A stretch of 64,000 nucleotides of DNA, from positions 1-64,000 of the forward strand of contig JAKPEG010000042.1 of NCBI GenBank assembly GCA_029552065.1. Direction: 5' to 3'. The number at the start of each line of letters is the position of its first letter. Position 1 is the first letter of the stretch. The translations under genes and the position numbers were made by a program. Source of the DNA: Actinomycetes bacterium (GTDB taxonomy: Bacteria > Actinomycetota > Actinomycetes > Actinomycetales > Dermatophilaceae). Under the pieces are notes generated by a model. The model was not told the origin of the DNA, made no database searches, and worked only from the letters and a program-made list of their open reading frames with translations. Of the stretch, positions 47,098 through 55,642 are shown one piece after another.

Positions 47098-49463
47098 GTG
47101 CCCCCGCCACGACAACAGCCAACCGCACCCGGGTGCGTCGGATCGTCACGGGTCGCCCGACCAGTGGCGACCTCGTCGATGCCGGGTTCGTGCTGCTCAC
47201 CTGCATGGTCGCGCTGTGGGGCTTCCACACCACCTTCGACACGAGTCGATTCCTCTTCGTCGCTGCGGCCGGTCTGGTCCTGGGCATCGGCGTGGCGCAT
47301 GTGGCGCGCGCACTCGACCAGTCGTGGTTCGTCCTCGTGCTCCTGGTCGTCGTCGCCTTCTTCCTGTTCGGGGGTGCGGTCGCCCTGTCGGACGTCGCGA
47401 TCGGCGGCGTGCTGCCGAGTCTCCCCGTCCTGGGGCAGCTCGCCGAAATGACGGTGTCCGGGTGGCGGGACCTGTTGACGACACTGCCCCCAGTGGACGG
47501 CACCGGCCAGTTCCTCGTGCTGCCCTACCTGCTCGGTCTGGTCTTCGGTGCCGCCACCTTCACCTGGGCTCGACGCCGCCCGCGCGCGGCCGGACCGGGA
47601 ATCCTCCCGGTGATCCTGCTCGCCATCGTCATCCTGCTCGGCACGCTCCAGCCGGCGGGGCTGCTCGTGCACGGCCTCGGGCTGTCCCTGGCGAGCTTCC
47701 TGTGGATCTCGCTACGCCGCCGACGCGGTTTCCACGTCGTCGGCACGGGGGCCGAGCTGCGTCAGCAGGGAGTCATCGGAGCGGTGCTGCTCGTCGCCGC
47801 GAGCGTCTTCGGAGCCCTCGCGGGTGGACACCTGCCCGGCCCGGACACCGAGCGGGTGATCCTGCGGACCTACGTCCAGCCGCCGTTCGACGTGTCCCAA
47901 TTCCCGAGTCCGCTCGTGGGCTTCCGGAAGTACACCGAGGGCGCCAGGGTCGTGTGGGACCAGGAGCTTTTCACCGTGACCGGCGCGCCCGACGGCGCGT
48001 TGATCCGGGTCGCCGTCCTGGACGACTACAGCGGCACCGTGTGGAGCGCGGCGGGGACCTCCGGGGGCAGCGGGTTCAACTTCCGCAAGGTCGGCTCGAC
48101 GATCGCCGCCCCGCCCGACCCGAGCGACGTGGCACCGATGCGAGCGACGGTGACCATCGGCGCGGCATACGCCGGTCTCGCCGACGCCAATCCCTGGGTG
48201 CCCTCGCTCGGCTATCCGACCTCCCTCGTCTTCCTCGGCGACCGCTCCCGGTCCCTCGCCGCATCGGTCCGCTACAACCCGGCCACCGGACAGGCCCTCG
48301 CGCCCGCACGATTGGGTGCCGGCGATCGAGTCGAGCTGGAGGCTTTGCCGATTCCCGTGCTCGGTGATGCCTTCGAGCCAGGGGTCGGATCGGCCTTGCT
48401 GCCGGAAGCCACCGGACCGGTCACGGCCAAGGCCGTCAAATGGGCGGACAAGAAGCCGACGCCGCTGAGCCAGATCCAGGCGGTGGCGACCACACTCAAG
48501 GCCGGCGCCTACAGTGACGGCACGAAGACGGGGGAGACCCAATTCCTGCCCGGACACGGTCTCGCCCGCCTGGGCACCTTCCTCAGCCGGCCTCAGCTGG
48601 TGGGGAACGACGAGCAGTATGCGGCGACCCTCGCCCTCATGGCCAATGGCCTGGGCGTGCCGGCCCGGGTCGTCTTCGGTGCCGTCCTGCCCGCCGGCGG
48701 CACGGCGCGTGGTCAGGACATGCACGCGTGGGTCGAATTGCGCGGCAGCGACGGCCGTTGGTATGCCGTGCCGCCCTCGACCTTCGTGCCCGACCGGAAC
48801 CAGACCCCGCAGCAACAGCCGCAGGCTGTCGCCGAGGACGCCAACGCCGCGGACGTGCCTCCTCCGAATGCGCAACGTCCGCCTGGGTCCGTCGACGCGA
48901 CTTTCGACACGACCTCTGCCTCGGTGCGCCCGCCCACGATCCTCGACCGGTTGGCGTCGATGCCGGCCTGGGTCTTGCTGATCCTGCGGTTGATCGGATA
49001 CCCGGTGCTGGCCTTTGGCGCGATCACGCTCGCCGTGTGGAGCGCGCGCGTGCTTCGGCGCCGGCGCCGGCAACGTACCGGCACTCCGTCGCGTCGACTC
49101 GCTCAGGCCTGGCGCGACTACGTCGACCACGCGCGCGACCTCGGTATGCGGGTGCCGGCGGGGCTCACTCGTCGCGAACAGGCGGTCATCGTCGGCCATG
49201 CCCAGCTCGCACGCAGGGCGGACTCGGCCGTCTTCGGCGGCGGTGAGCCGGCGGCCGAGGATGTCGCCGGGCTGTGGGCCGAGGCCAAGCGCGCGCGGGA
49301 CGAACTGACCCGCTCCGTCTCGCGGCGGCGCCGTTGGGCGAGCCGATGGTCCCTGCGGGGGCTGCTCTTCCGCGATCCGCGACCGAGTGAGCGGCCCGGC
49401 GCGACGGAGGTCCGTCGCGGGGCGTCGAGGTTTCGGGTGGCCATACCCCGGAGGGCGACGTGA
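47094..49463 (+). CDS. Polytopic transglutaminase-like protein lacking catalytic Cys
   Basis: 789 residues. About six membrane helices in the first 245 residues, an outside region of about 380 residues, one further helix (VLLILRLIGYPVLAFGAITL, about 620-645), and a basic cytoplasmic tail. The transglutaminase core is at about 500-570, but the Cys motif reads GNDEQYA where active members have GxCE(Y/F)A, and the Asp motif reads VPPST instead of a DPT form; the His motif MHAWVE is kept. So it is likely inactive as a protease or crosslinker and may bind instead. It ends the usual MoxR-DUF58-transglutaminase trio. Confidence 0.9.
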   Translation: MSAPATTTANRTRVRRIVTGRPTSGDLVDAGFVLLTCMVALWGFHTTFDTSRFLFVAAAGLVLGIGVAHVARALDQSWFVLVLLVVVAFFLFGGAVALSDVAIGGVLPSLPVLGQLAEMTVSGWRDLLTTLPPVDGTGQFLVLPYLLGLVFGAATFTWARRRPRAAGPGILPVILLAIVILLGTLQPAGLLVHGLGLSLASFLWISLRRRRGFHVVGTGAELRQQGVIGAVLLVAASVFGALAGGHLPGPDTERVILRTYVQPPFDVSQFPSPLVGFRKYTEGARVVWDQELFTVTGAPDGALIRVAVLDDYSGTVWSAAGTSGGSGFNFRKVGSTIAAPPDPSDVAPMRATVTIGAAYAGLADANPWVPSLGYPTSLVFLGDRSRSLAASVRYNPATGQALAPARLGAGDRVELEALPIPVLGDAFEPGVGSALLPEATGPVTAKAVKWADKKPTPLSQIQAVATTLKAGAYSDGTKTGETQFLPGHGLARLGTFLSRPQLVGNDEQYAATLALMANGLGVPARVVFGAVLPAGGTARGQDMHAWVELRGSDGRWYAVPPSTFVPDRNQTPQQQPQAVAEDANAADVPPPNAQRPPGSVDATFDTTSASVRPPTILDRLASMPAWVLLILRLIGYPVLAFGAITLAVWSARVLRRRRRQRTGTPSRRLAQAWRDYVDHARDLGMRVPAGLTRREQAVIVGHAQLARRADSAVFGGGEPAAEDVAGLWAEAKRARDELTRSVSRRRRWASRWSLRGLLFRDPRPSERPGATEVRRGASRFRVAIPRRAT

Positions 49464-49618
49464 GCTCGACCAGCCCGACGTCCCCACTTCTGACGACTGC
49501 CGAACGGCTCCGGGACTCTCGTAGCGTCGGGTCAGGCCGTGTGGGCGCCGACGGGCGAACGGTGTGCGCGCCCTGCGGCCTGCACGAAGGCGGCAAGGGG
49601 GGATGGGAATGCGCCTGA
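49460..49618 (+). CDS. Possible 52-residue CxxC small protein
   Basis: GTG at 49460 overlaps the stop of the transglutaminase-like gene (GTGA) and has GGAGGG four bases upstream, the best Shine-Dalgarno nearby. The frame runs 52 codons, ends inside the start of the FtsK-type gene, and has about three quarters G/C at third positions. The C-terminal part contains CAPCG and a final Cys (GGWECA), a possible metal or redox site. No family recognised. It could instead be leader sequence coupling the two large genes. Confidence 0.4.
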   Translation: MSSTSPTSPLLTTAERLRDSRSVGSGRVGADGRTVCAPCGLHEGGKGGWECA

Positions 49619-52600
49619 AGGCGACGATCAGACAGCCGCATACAACGCCCGGCTTCCGTCATGTGCAGATCACCGCCGATGCGACGGCGACGGCTGGCGA
49701 CGTCGCGCGCGCCCTGGTCGCCTCGGGGGAGGTCACCGCCGTCGGCTCCGGATCGGAGGTCACCTTCCGGATGGCCGGCTCCGCCCCGGGATCAGGCCGG
49801 ATCCTCGCCCCGACGGTGACCCTGCTCGAGTCAGGACTTCGATCGGGGGCGATCCTCGACCTGGTCAGCGCACCGCCGACCGCGCCCCTCGTCGGCAGCG
49901 GTGGGCCGATCGCCGTGCTCAAGGTCGTCGAGGGCCCGCACGCAGGCGCCGAGTTCCCACTGGCCGAGGGCAACTACCGGATCGGTCGGCTCGAGGGTGA
50001 CATCCTGTTGGACAAGGACCCCATGGTGTCCGGCGACCATGCGCGACTGCGGGTCAGCGACAAGGTCGAGATCATCGACAACCGCTCGGCAAACGGTGTG
50101 CTCGTCGGTGGCGTCCAGGTCAATCGCGTCGAGTTGCGCTCGGGGGACCAGGCGACCCTGGGCTCCTCGGTCCTCGAGGTGACTCGATTGCAGAACGCCA
50201 CCGAGGCCTCGTCGACCTCGACCGACATCATGTTCAACCGCTCGCCGCTCGTGCTTCGACGCCCGGCGCCACGCAAGGTGGAACTGCCCGCGATCCCCAC
50301 CGACCCGCAGCAGGCCAAGTTCCCCTGGTTGGCCATGGCCGCCCCGCTGGTCATGGGTGCGGTGACCTACCTCCTCACGCACAACGCGCTCAGCCTCGTC
50401 TTCGTCGCGTTGTCACCGATCATCATGATCGGCAACTGGATCGATCAGCGCTTCCGGATCAAGCGCCAGCACGTGGCCGGCGTGGCCGCGTTCGAGGCGG
50501 GTCTGGCCACGGCTGGGAGCGACCTCGACGACGCGTCGGTCGAGGACCGGGCCGATCTGGAGGCGATGTACCCCTCGACTGAGACCTGCCTGCGCGCGGC
50601 CGGCCAGCTCACCCCGCTGCTGTGGTCCCGTCGACCGGAGCACCCCGAGTTCCTGCACGTGCGGCTGGGCACGGGGGATATCCCCGCGTTGACGACCATC
50701 GACCGCCCCCGACCGGGAGGGATCGCCGAGTTCGTCGAGCGTGCGCGGCAGCTGGCACACAGCTCTCTCGAGCTGAACGACGCACCGATCGCGGTCGACC
50801 TGCGCTCCGTTGGTGGGGTCGGCCTGTGTGGTCCGCGACCGGACGTCGACGATGTCGCCAGGGCGCTGGCCACTCAACTCACCGTGCTCCATTCGCCGGC
50901 CGAAGTCGTCCTTGCCTGCCTCACCTCGACCAGTGGCCGCGCCCGCTGGGCCTGGCTCGACTGGATGCCCCACACCTCCTCCCCGCATTCCCCGCTCGGT
51001 GGTCCCCATCTGGCCAGCGACGCGGGCACGGGTCGGGTGCTGCTCGCACGCCTGGAGGAGTTGGTGGATCAGCGTCGCACCGCGGTCAGCAGGGTCGCCG
51101 ACCGCGGTCCGGTCGACGGGGAGGAGACGGTTGAACCCCCGGTGCTCCCCTCGGTCGTCGTCATCGCCGACGACGCTTCGGTCGAGCGGGCCAGACTCGT
51201 GCGGATCGCCGAACGTGGACCTGATGTCGGCGTCTACGTCGTGTGGCTCGGGTTGACGGTGGCCGCCCTCCCGGCCGCCTGCCGTGCGTTCGTGGAAGTG
51301 GGCCCGGGCCACGGCTCGTCGGTGGGGCTCGTCCGGCGCGGCCTGGTCATCGGGCGCATCGCGACGGAGTCGGTGGACACGGCCGCAGCCGACCGACTCG
51401 CTCGACAGTTGGCTCCGGTCGTGGATGCCGGTGCTCCCGTGGCCGACGAGTCGGACCTGCCGCGGACGATGTCCGTGGTCACGCTGCTCGGCCGGGAGAT
51501 GTCCGATCAGCCCGAGGCGGTGCTCGCCCACTGGCGGGAGAACCGTTCGCTTGTGAATCGCGCGGGACCCCCGCAGCCGCTCGAAGGCCCCAGCACTCTG
51601 CGTGCGCTCGTGGGCCATGCCGGCTCGGAGGAGTTCGTCCTCGACCTGCGCACGCACGGGCCCCATGCGCTTGTCGGCGGGACGACAGGAGCCGGAAAGA
51701 GCGAATTCCTCCAGGCGTGGGTGCTCGGCATTGCTAACGCCTACAGCCCCGATCGGGTGACCTTCCTCTTTGTGGACTACAAGGGCGGTGCGGCATTCGC
51801 GAAATGCGTGGAGCTGCCCCATTTCGTCGGTCTCGTCACGGACCTCAACACCCACCTGGTCCGGCGAGCCCTCAAGAGCCTGCGCGCCGAGCTGCGTCAC
51901 CGCGAACATCTCCTCAACGAGAAGGGCGCCAAGGACCTCATCGAGCTGGAGAAGACCGGAGATCCCGACTGCCCACCCAGCCTCATCATCGTCGTCGACG
52001 AATTCGCCGCGTTGGTCTCGGAGGTGCCTGAGTTCGTCGACGGCGTCGTGGACGTTGCCGCTCGCGGGCGTTCGCTCGGGCTGCACCTCATCCTCGCCAC
52101 CCAGCGTCCGGCCGGGGTGATCAAGGACAACCTGCGCGCCAATACCAACCTGCGAGTCGCCCTGCGGATGGCCGATGAACACGACTCGACCGACGTCCTC
52201 GGCACGGCGATGGCGGCCCACTTCGACCCGTCCATCCCGGGTCGCGGTGCGGCCAAGACCGGTCCGGGCCGGATCACTCAATTCCAGTCGGGCTTCCCCG
52301 GGGCACGGACCCCGCACGTCGCGACTGCCCCTCCCATCCACGTGAGCGAGCTGGACTTCGGTGTCGGTCAGGTGTGGAAGATGGCCGAACGTCCGAACAC
52401 CTCCGAAGCGATCGGCAAGGACATCGAGCGTGTCGTCGCGACGATCGCCGAGGCGGCCCGACGGGGTCGGGTGCGGGAACCGCGGCGACCGTGGCTCGAC
52501 CCGATCAGCGCGGTCTACGACATCGCGGCACTCAATCAGCGGGCGGACACCGCCATCGTGCTGGGCGTCATGGACAACCCGGACGAACAGGATCACGTGA

Positions 52601-54033
52601 TCCGGCACTTCCATCCCGACACCGATGGCAACCTCCTCTACGTCGGCTCGTCCGGCTCGGGGAAGTCCACGGCCCTCCGCTCGCTCGCCATCGCCGCCTC
52701 GATCACTCCGGACAGCGGACCGGTGCAGATCTACGCCCTCGACTTCGCCGGTGGTGGTCTCGCTGCGCTGGAGTCTCTCCCGTCGGTCGGGGCCATCATC
52801 AACGGCGACGACGAGGAGCGGGTCGGCAGGCTCCTGCGCATGCTCGCAGCCGAGGCAGAGCGGCGGGCCGAGCAGTTCTCCTCCCTGCGGGCATCGACCT
52901 TGAGCGACTTCCGCACCCTGGCCGGCCGGCCCGCCGAACCGCGGTTGCTCGTGCTCCTGGACGGTTTCGGCACCTTCCGGGAGGAATACGAGGCGACGCC
53001 GGCGCGCTCGCAGCACTACAACATGTTCGTCCGTCTCCTCGGCGAGGGGCGGGCCTTGGGCATCCATGTGGCGATGAGCGCAGACCGTCCGATGGCGGTG
53101 CCCAACTCCGTGCTCGCCGCCTTCCCGCGCAAGCTCTGCCTTCGCCAGGCAACCGACGACAACTACCTCACCATGGGCGTGCCCAAGGATGTGTTGACGC
53201 TTCAGAGCCCCCCTGGTCGCTGCATGGAGGTCGGCAACCCCCAGGAGCTGCAACTGGCCATCCTCGGTGACGACATCCATGTCGCCAGCCAGGCGAAGAA
53301 GGTCGAGGAGTTGGGTGCGGTCCTGCGCGCGCGGGGCGGGCCCCTCCCGGAGCCCATCCGGTCGCTGCCGACCCTCATCCCCGCGTCGGCCATGCCGACC
53401 GACGTGCGCGGGCTGCCCGTCCTGGGTGTGCGCGACGTCGATCTCGCGCCGATGGGCTTCGATCCCAGGGGCATTGTCATCGTCGCAGGGCTGGCTCAGT
53501 CCGGACGGACGTCGGCCGTGCGCTGGCTCGCCGAGTCGATCCGCCGCCGCTACCCGGCGACTCCGCTCGTCCATCTCGCGCCCCGACGCTCACCACTGAG
53601 CGCGCTCGACATCTGGCAGAACTCCGCCGTCGGGGGGGATGCCTCCGAGGAGCTCGTCGGCGTCCTCAAGGACCTGGCGTCCAACCCGGCAGCGGACGAC
53701 AACCCGCTCATGGCGATCTTCGTCGAGGGCCTGCCGGAGTTCGTCGGCACGAAGGTCGAGTCGGCCATGACCGAGTTGGTCAAGTTGTGCCGACGCAATG
53801 GCCATCTCATGGTCGTCGACGGCGAAACGACCGGGTGGGGCAGCTCGTGGGCGATGTTGACCGAGGCCCGGAACGCACGCACCGGGATCCTGCTCCAACC
53901 CGACTCCGGGGACGGCGACAACGTCGTCCGCACCAGCCTCCCGCGCTGCAAGCGTGCGGACTTCCCCGTCGGCCGTGGCTATTGGGTCACCGCCGGCCGC
54001 GCCACTCGCGTCCAACTACCGCTGGTCGACTGA
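49609..54033 (+). CDS. EssC/EccC-type type VII secretion ATPase, FHA-TM-FtsK x3
   Basis: 1474 residues from the ATG at 49609 (AAGGGGGG upstream; ATG 49603 and GTG 49564 are alternatives). In order: a ubiquitin-like domain (about 1-88, compare EsaB/YukD), an FHA domain (about 100-190: YRIGR, VSGDHARL, NRSANGV), two membrane helices (about 237-275), then three FtsK/SpoIIIE ATPase domains. The first has Walker A GGTTGAGKSE (about 690) and Walker B LIIVVDEFAALV; the second GSSGSGKST (about 1013) with a weak Walker B (LLVLLDGFG); the third is degenerate (GLAQSGRTS, about 1293). This layout resembles Firmicutes EssC more than mycobacterial EccCa/b. It is the motor of the proposed secretion system. 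Confidence 0.92.
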   Translation: MRLKATIRQPHTTPGFRHVQITADATATAGDVARALVASGEVTAVGSGSEVTFRMAGSAPGSGRILAPTVTLLESGLRSGAILDLVSAPPTAPLVGSGGPIAVLKVVEGPHAGAEFPLAEGNYRIGRLEGDILLDKDPMVSGDHARLRVSDKVEIIDNRSANGVLVGGVQVNRVELRSGDQATLGSSVLEVTRLQNATEASSTSTDIMFNRSPLVLRRPAPRKVELPAIPTDPQQAKFPWLAMAAPLVMGAVTYLLTHNALSLVFVALSPIIMIGNWIDQRFRIKRQHVAGVAAFEAGLATAGSDLDDASVEDRADLEAMYPSTETCLRAAGQLTPLLWSRRPEHPEFLHVRLGTGDIPALTTIDRPRPGGIAEFVERARQLAHSSLELNDAPIAVDLRSVGGVGLCGPRPDVDDVARALATQLTVLHSPAEVVLACLTSTSGRARWAWLDWMPHTSSPHSPLGGPHLASDAGTGRVLLARLEELVDQRRTAVSRVADRGPVDGEETVEPPVLPSVVVIADDASVERARLVRIAERGPDVGVYVVWLGLTVAALPAACRAFVEVGPGHGSSVGLVRRGLVIGRIATESVDTAAADRLARQLAPVVDAGAPVADESDLPRTMSVVTLLGREMSDQPEAVLAHWRENRSLVNRAGPPQPLEGPSTLRALVGHAGSEEFVLDLRTHGPHALVGGTTGAGKSEFLQAWVLGIANAYSPDRVTFLFVDYKGGAAFAKCVELPHFVGLVTDLNTHLVRRALKSLRAELRHREHLLNEKGAKDLIELEKTGDPDCPPSLIIVVDEFAALVSEVPEFVDGVVDVAARGRSLGLHLILATQRPAGVIKDNLRANTNLRVALRMADEHDSTDVLGTAMAAHFDPSIPGRGAAKTGPGRITQFQSGFPGARTPHVATAPPIHVSELDFGVGQVWKMAERPNTSEAIGKDIERVVATIAEAARRGRVREPRRPWLDPISAVYDIAALNQRADTAIVLGVMDNPDEQDHVIRHFHPDTDGNLLYVGSSGSGKSTALRSLAIAASITPDSGPVQIYALDFAGGGLAALESLPSVGAIINGDDEERVGRLLRMLAAEAERRAEQFSSLRASTLSDFRTLAGRPAEPRLLVLLDGFGTFREEYEATPARSQHYNMFVRLLGEGRALGIHVAMSADRPMAVPNSVLAAFPRKLCLRQATDDNYLTMGVPKDVLTLQSPPGRCMEVGNPQELQLAILGDDIHVASQAKKVEELGAVLRARGGPLPEPIRSLPTLIPASAMPTDVRGLPVLGVRDVDLAPMGFDPRGIVIVAGLAQSGRTSAVRWLAESIRRRYPATPLVHLAPRRSPLSALDIWQNSAVGGDASEELVGVLKDLASNPAADDNPLMAIFVEGLPEFVGTKVESAMTELVKLCRRNGHLMVVDGETTGWGSSWAMLTEARNARTGILLQPDSGDGDNVVRTSLPRCKRADFPVGRGYWVTAGRATRVQLPLVD

Positions 54034-54043
54034 GGAGCCTGAC

Positions 54044-55642
54044 ATGACCGAACTGAAGGTCGATTTGGAGCCGATCCGAAGGGCCGAGAGCAGTCTCGAC
54101 GCGGCCACCGAATCGCTCAACCAGACGCGGCAGGACCAGGGCAGCCTCCGTTCCTGCGTCGGCGACGCCCCTGGACTGGGCGATGCCCTGGGGCAGCTGT
54201 CGAGCGACTGGGCCATTCATCGCGAGAGGTTGCTCAAGGAGGTCTCCGAGCTCAAGACCAACCTCACCCAGTACCGGACCAAACTCGAGGCGATGGACGA
54301 GGAGGGCGGGAAGGCGATGGGTGGAGCAGGAGGGTCCACCTCAGACACCGCCAGCCCCCCGGTTGCGAGCGGAGCTGCTGCCACCCCGGCCGCACCTGGG
54401 GCGGCGAGCGGCAGCGCGGCGACTGCCGCGCCGATTCCCGCCCCTTCCGCAGGCGGTGTGCCCGTCGCGCCTGCGCCCGTGCCCGCCGGTGCGGTGCCCG
54501 GTGGACCGGACCAGGGCAGCAGCACGGTCCCGCCACCGTCGGCGCACGCCGTCACCCCACCCACCCCACCCGGCATCGAACCGACCCTTCAGCAGGCCAT
54601 CGACGAGGACAACCGCACGGTGTCGGGGCTGGTCGATCGCTGGAGCGCCGAGGCCCAGGCCCTCGCCCAGCGGGGACTCCCGCTCACTGCCCTCGGTCCC
54701 GCCGCCATCGCCCTGCTCGCCCTCTACGGCCGGCTTCCCTCAGCCGACGCCGTCGGCGCGGCCGGTCCGAGCGCGGGCATGCGGGCCGGCGACTCCGCGG
54801 ACCGCGACATCGACCCGGCCCAAGCCCGCAGACTCATCGAGGCCGCGGACTCCGGGAAGCCGACGACCTCCCCGCCGGCCGACGGCTCGGCCGGGACCCC
54901 GGGCGGCATACCGCAAGAGGAGCCGGACGTCCCCGCCCCGTCACCGGTGGCCACCACCGGCGAGGCCGGCGATGCGTCGACCGATCAGGACTCGCCGACC
55001 GTGCCAACCGGGGGGACGTCCGTCTCCGAGGCTCCCGCAGCTGCTGCTGCGGCCGCCGGTGCCGCGGGCTCGCTCGCCGGAGGCGCGGCAGCCGCAGCAT
55101 CGGGAGGGTCGGCATCGGGAGGGTCAGCATCGGGAGGGTCGGCGCGGTCCCCTGGGGTCGACCTCCCGCCGCCTCCCACGCCGGCCGCCGTGCTGGCGAA
55201 CCTCCCCGAGGCCAATACGACGTCCGAGGGGCGCACGGTGCGGACCGACGCCGGCCAGATCATCGGCGGGATCTCTACTCAGTCCGCAGTCGCCGCGCCG
55301 ATCGCGTCGCCGGACGACGCCCGCGCCGCCCTCGGGGCAGCGGCGACACGCCCAGCCATGGCCACCAGCCAGGTGCTGCAATCGGCCGTCGGATCGCTCA
55401 CCGCCCTCGGTCAGGTGGGACATGGCGCACCGGGAATCGCCTCGGGTGTCGCGCCTCAGCCGGCGTCGCCCGCCGGCGGTGGAGGGCCGGGCGGTTCCTC
55501 TGCGGGTGGATCGGGGAGCTCCACCGTGACGGCGTCCTCGGCGTCCTCACGGCTGTCGGCGGTCAAGGCACAGGGCGCACAGGCGGGCGCGGCCCCGACG
55601 CCCGCCACGGATGACAACGACGAGAAAGGGGCCTCGAGATGA
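54044..55642 (+). CDS. WXG100-like N-terminal helix pair with long Ala/Pro/Gly-rich region
   Basis: 532 residues, ATG with GAGGAG upstream, ten bases after the ATPase gene. The first about 95 residues are helical and WXG100-like in length (LEPIRRAESSLDAATESLNQ, then SSDWAIHRERLLKEVSEL and TQYRTKLEAMDEE), with DWAIH where WxG would stand. The rest is Ala/Pro/Gly/Ser-rich with one hydrophobic helix (LPLTALGPAAIALLALYG, about 210-227) and a 15-base repeat coding GGSAS (about 55100-55140). Likely a secreted substrate or an assembly factor of the type VII machine; no catalytic domain seen. The stop overlaps the next gene. Confidence 0.75.
   Translation: MTELKVDLEPIRRAESSLDAATESLNQTRQDQGSLRSCVGDAPGLGDALGQLSSDWAIHRERLLKEVSELKTNLTQYRTKLEAMDEEGGKAMGGAGGSTSDTASPPVASGAAATPAAPGAASGSAATAAPIPAPSAGGVPVAPAPVPAGAVPGGPDQGSSTVPPPSAHAVTPPTPPGIEPTLQQAIDEDNRTVSGLVDRWSAEAQALAQRGLPLTALGPAAIALLALYGRLPSADAVGAAGPSAGMRAGDSADRDIDPAQARRLIEAADSGKPTTSPPADGSAGTPGGIPQEEPDVPAPSPVATTGEAGDASTDQDSPTVPTGGTSVSEAPAAAAAAAGAAGSLAGGAAAAASGGSASGGSASGGSARSPGVDLPPPPTPAAVLANLPEANTTSEGRTVRTDAGQIIGGISTQSAVAAPIASPDDARAALGAAATRPAMATSQVLQSAVGSLTALGQVGHGAPGIASGVAPQPASPAGGGGPGGSSAGGSGSSTVTASSASSRLSAVKAQGAQAGAAPTPATDDNDEKGASR
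55097..55141. repeat. 15-bp coding tandem repeat
   Basis: Three copies of a 15-base unit read as SGGSA in the Gly/Ser-rich part of the preceding protein. Confidence 0.75.

Noticed and set aside
50413-53574. 1053-codon minus-strand frame opposite the EssC-like gene
   Set aside because: Shadow of the plus-strand ATPase, whose Walker motifs are unambiguous.
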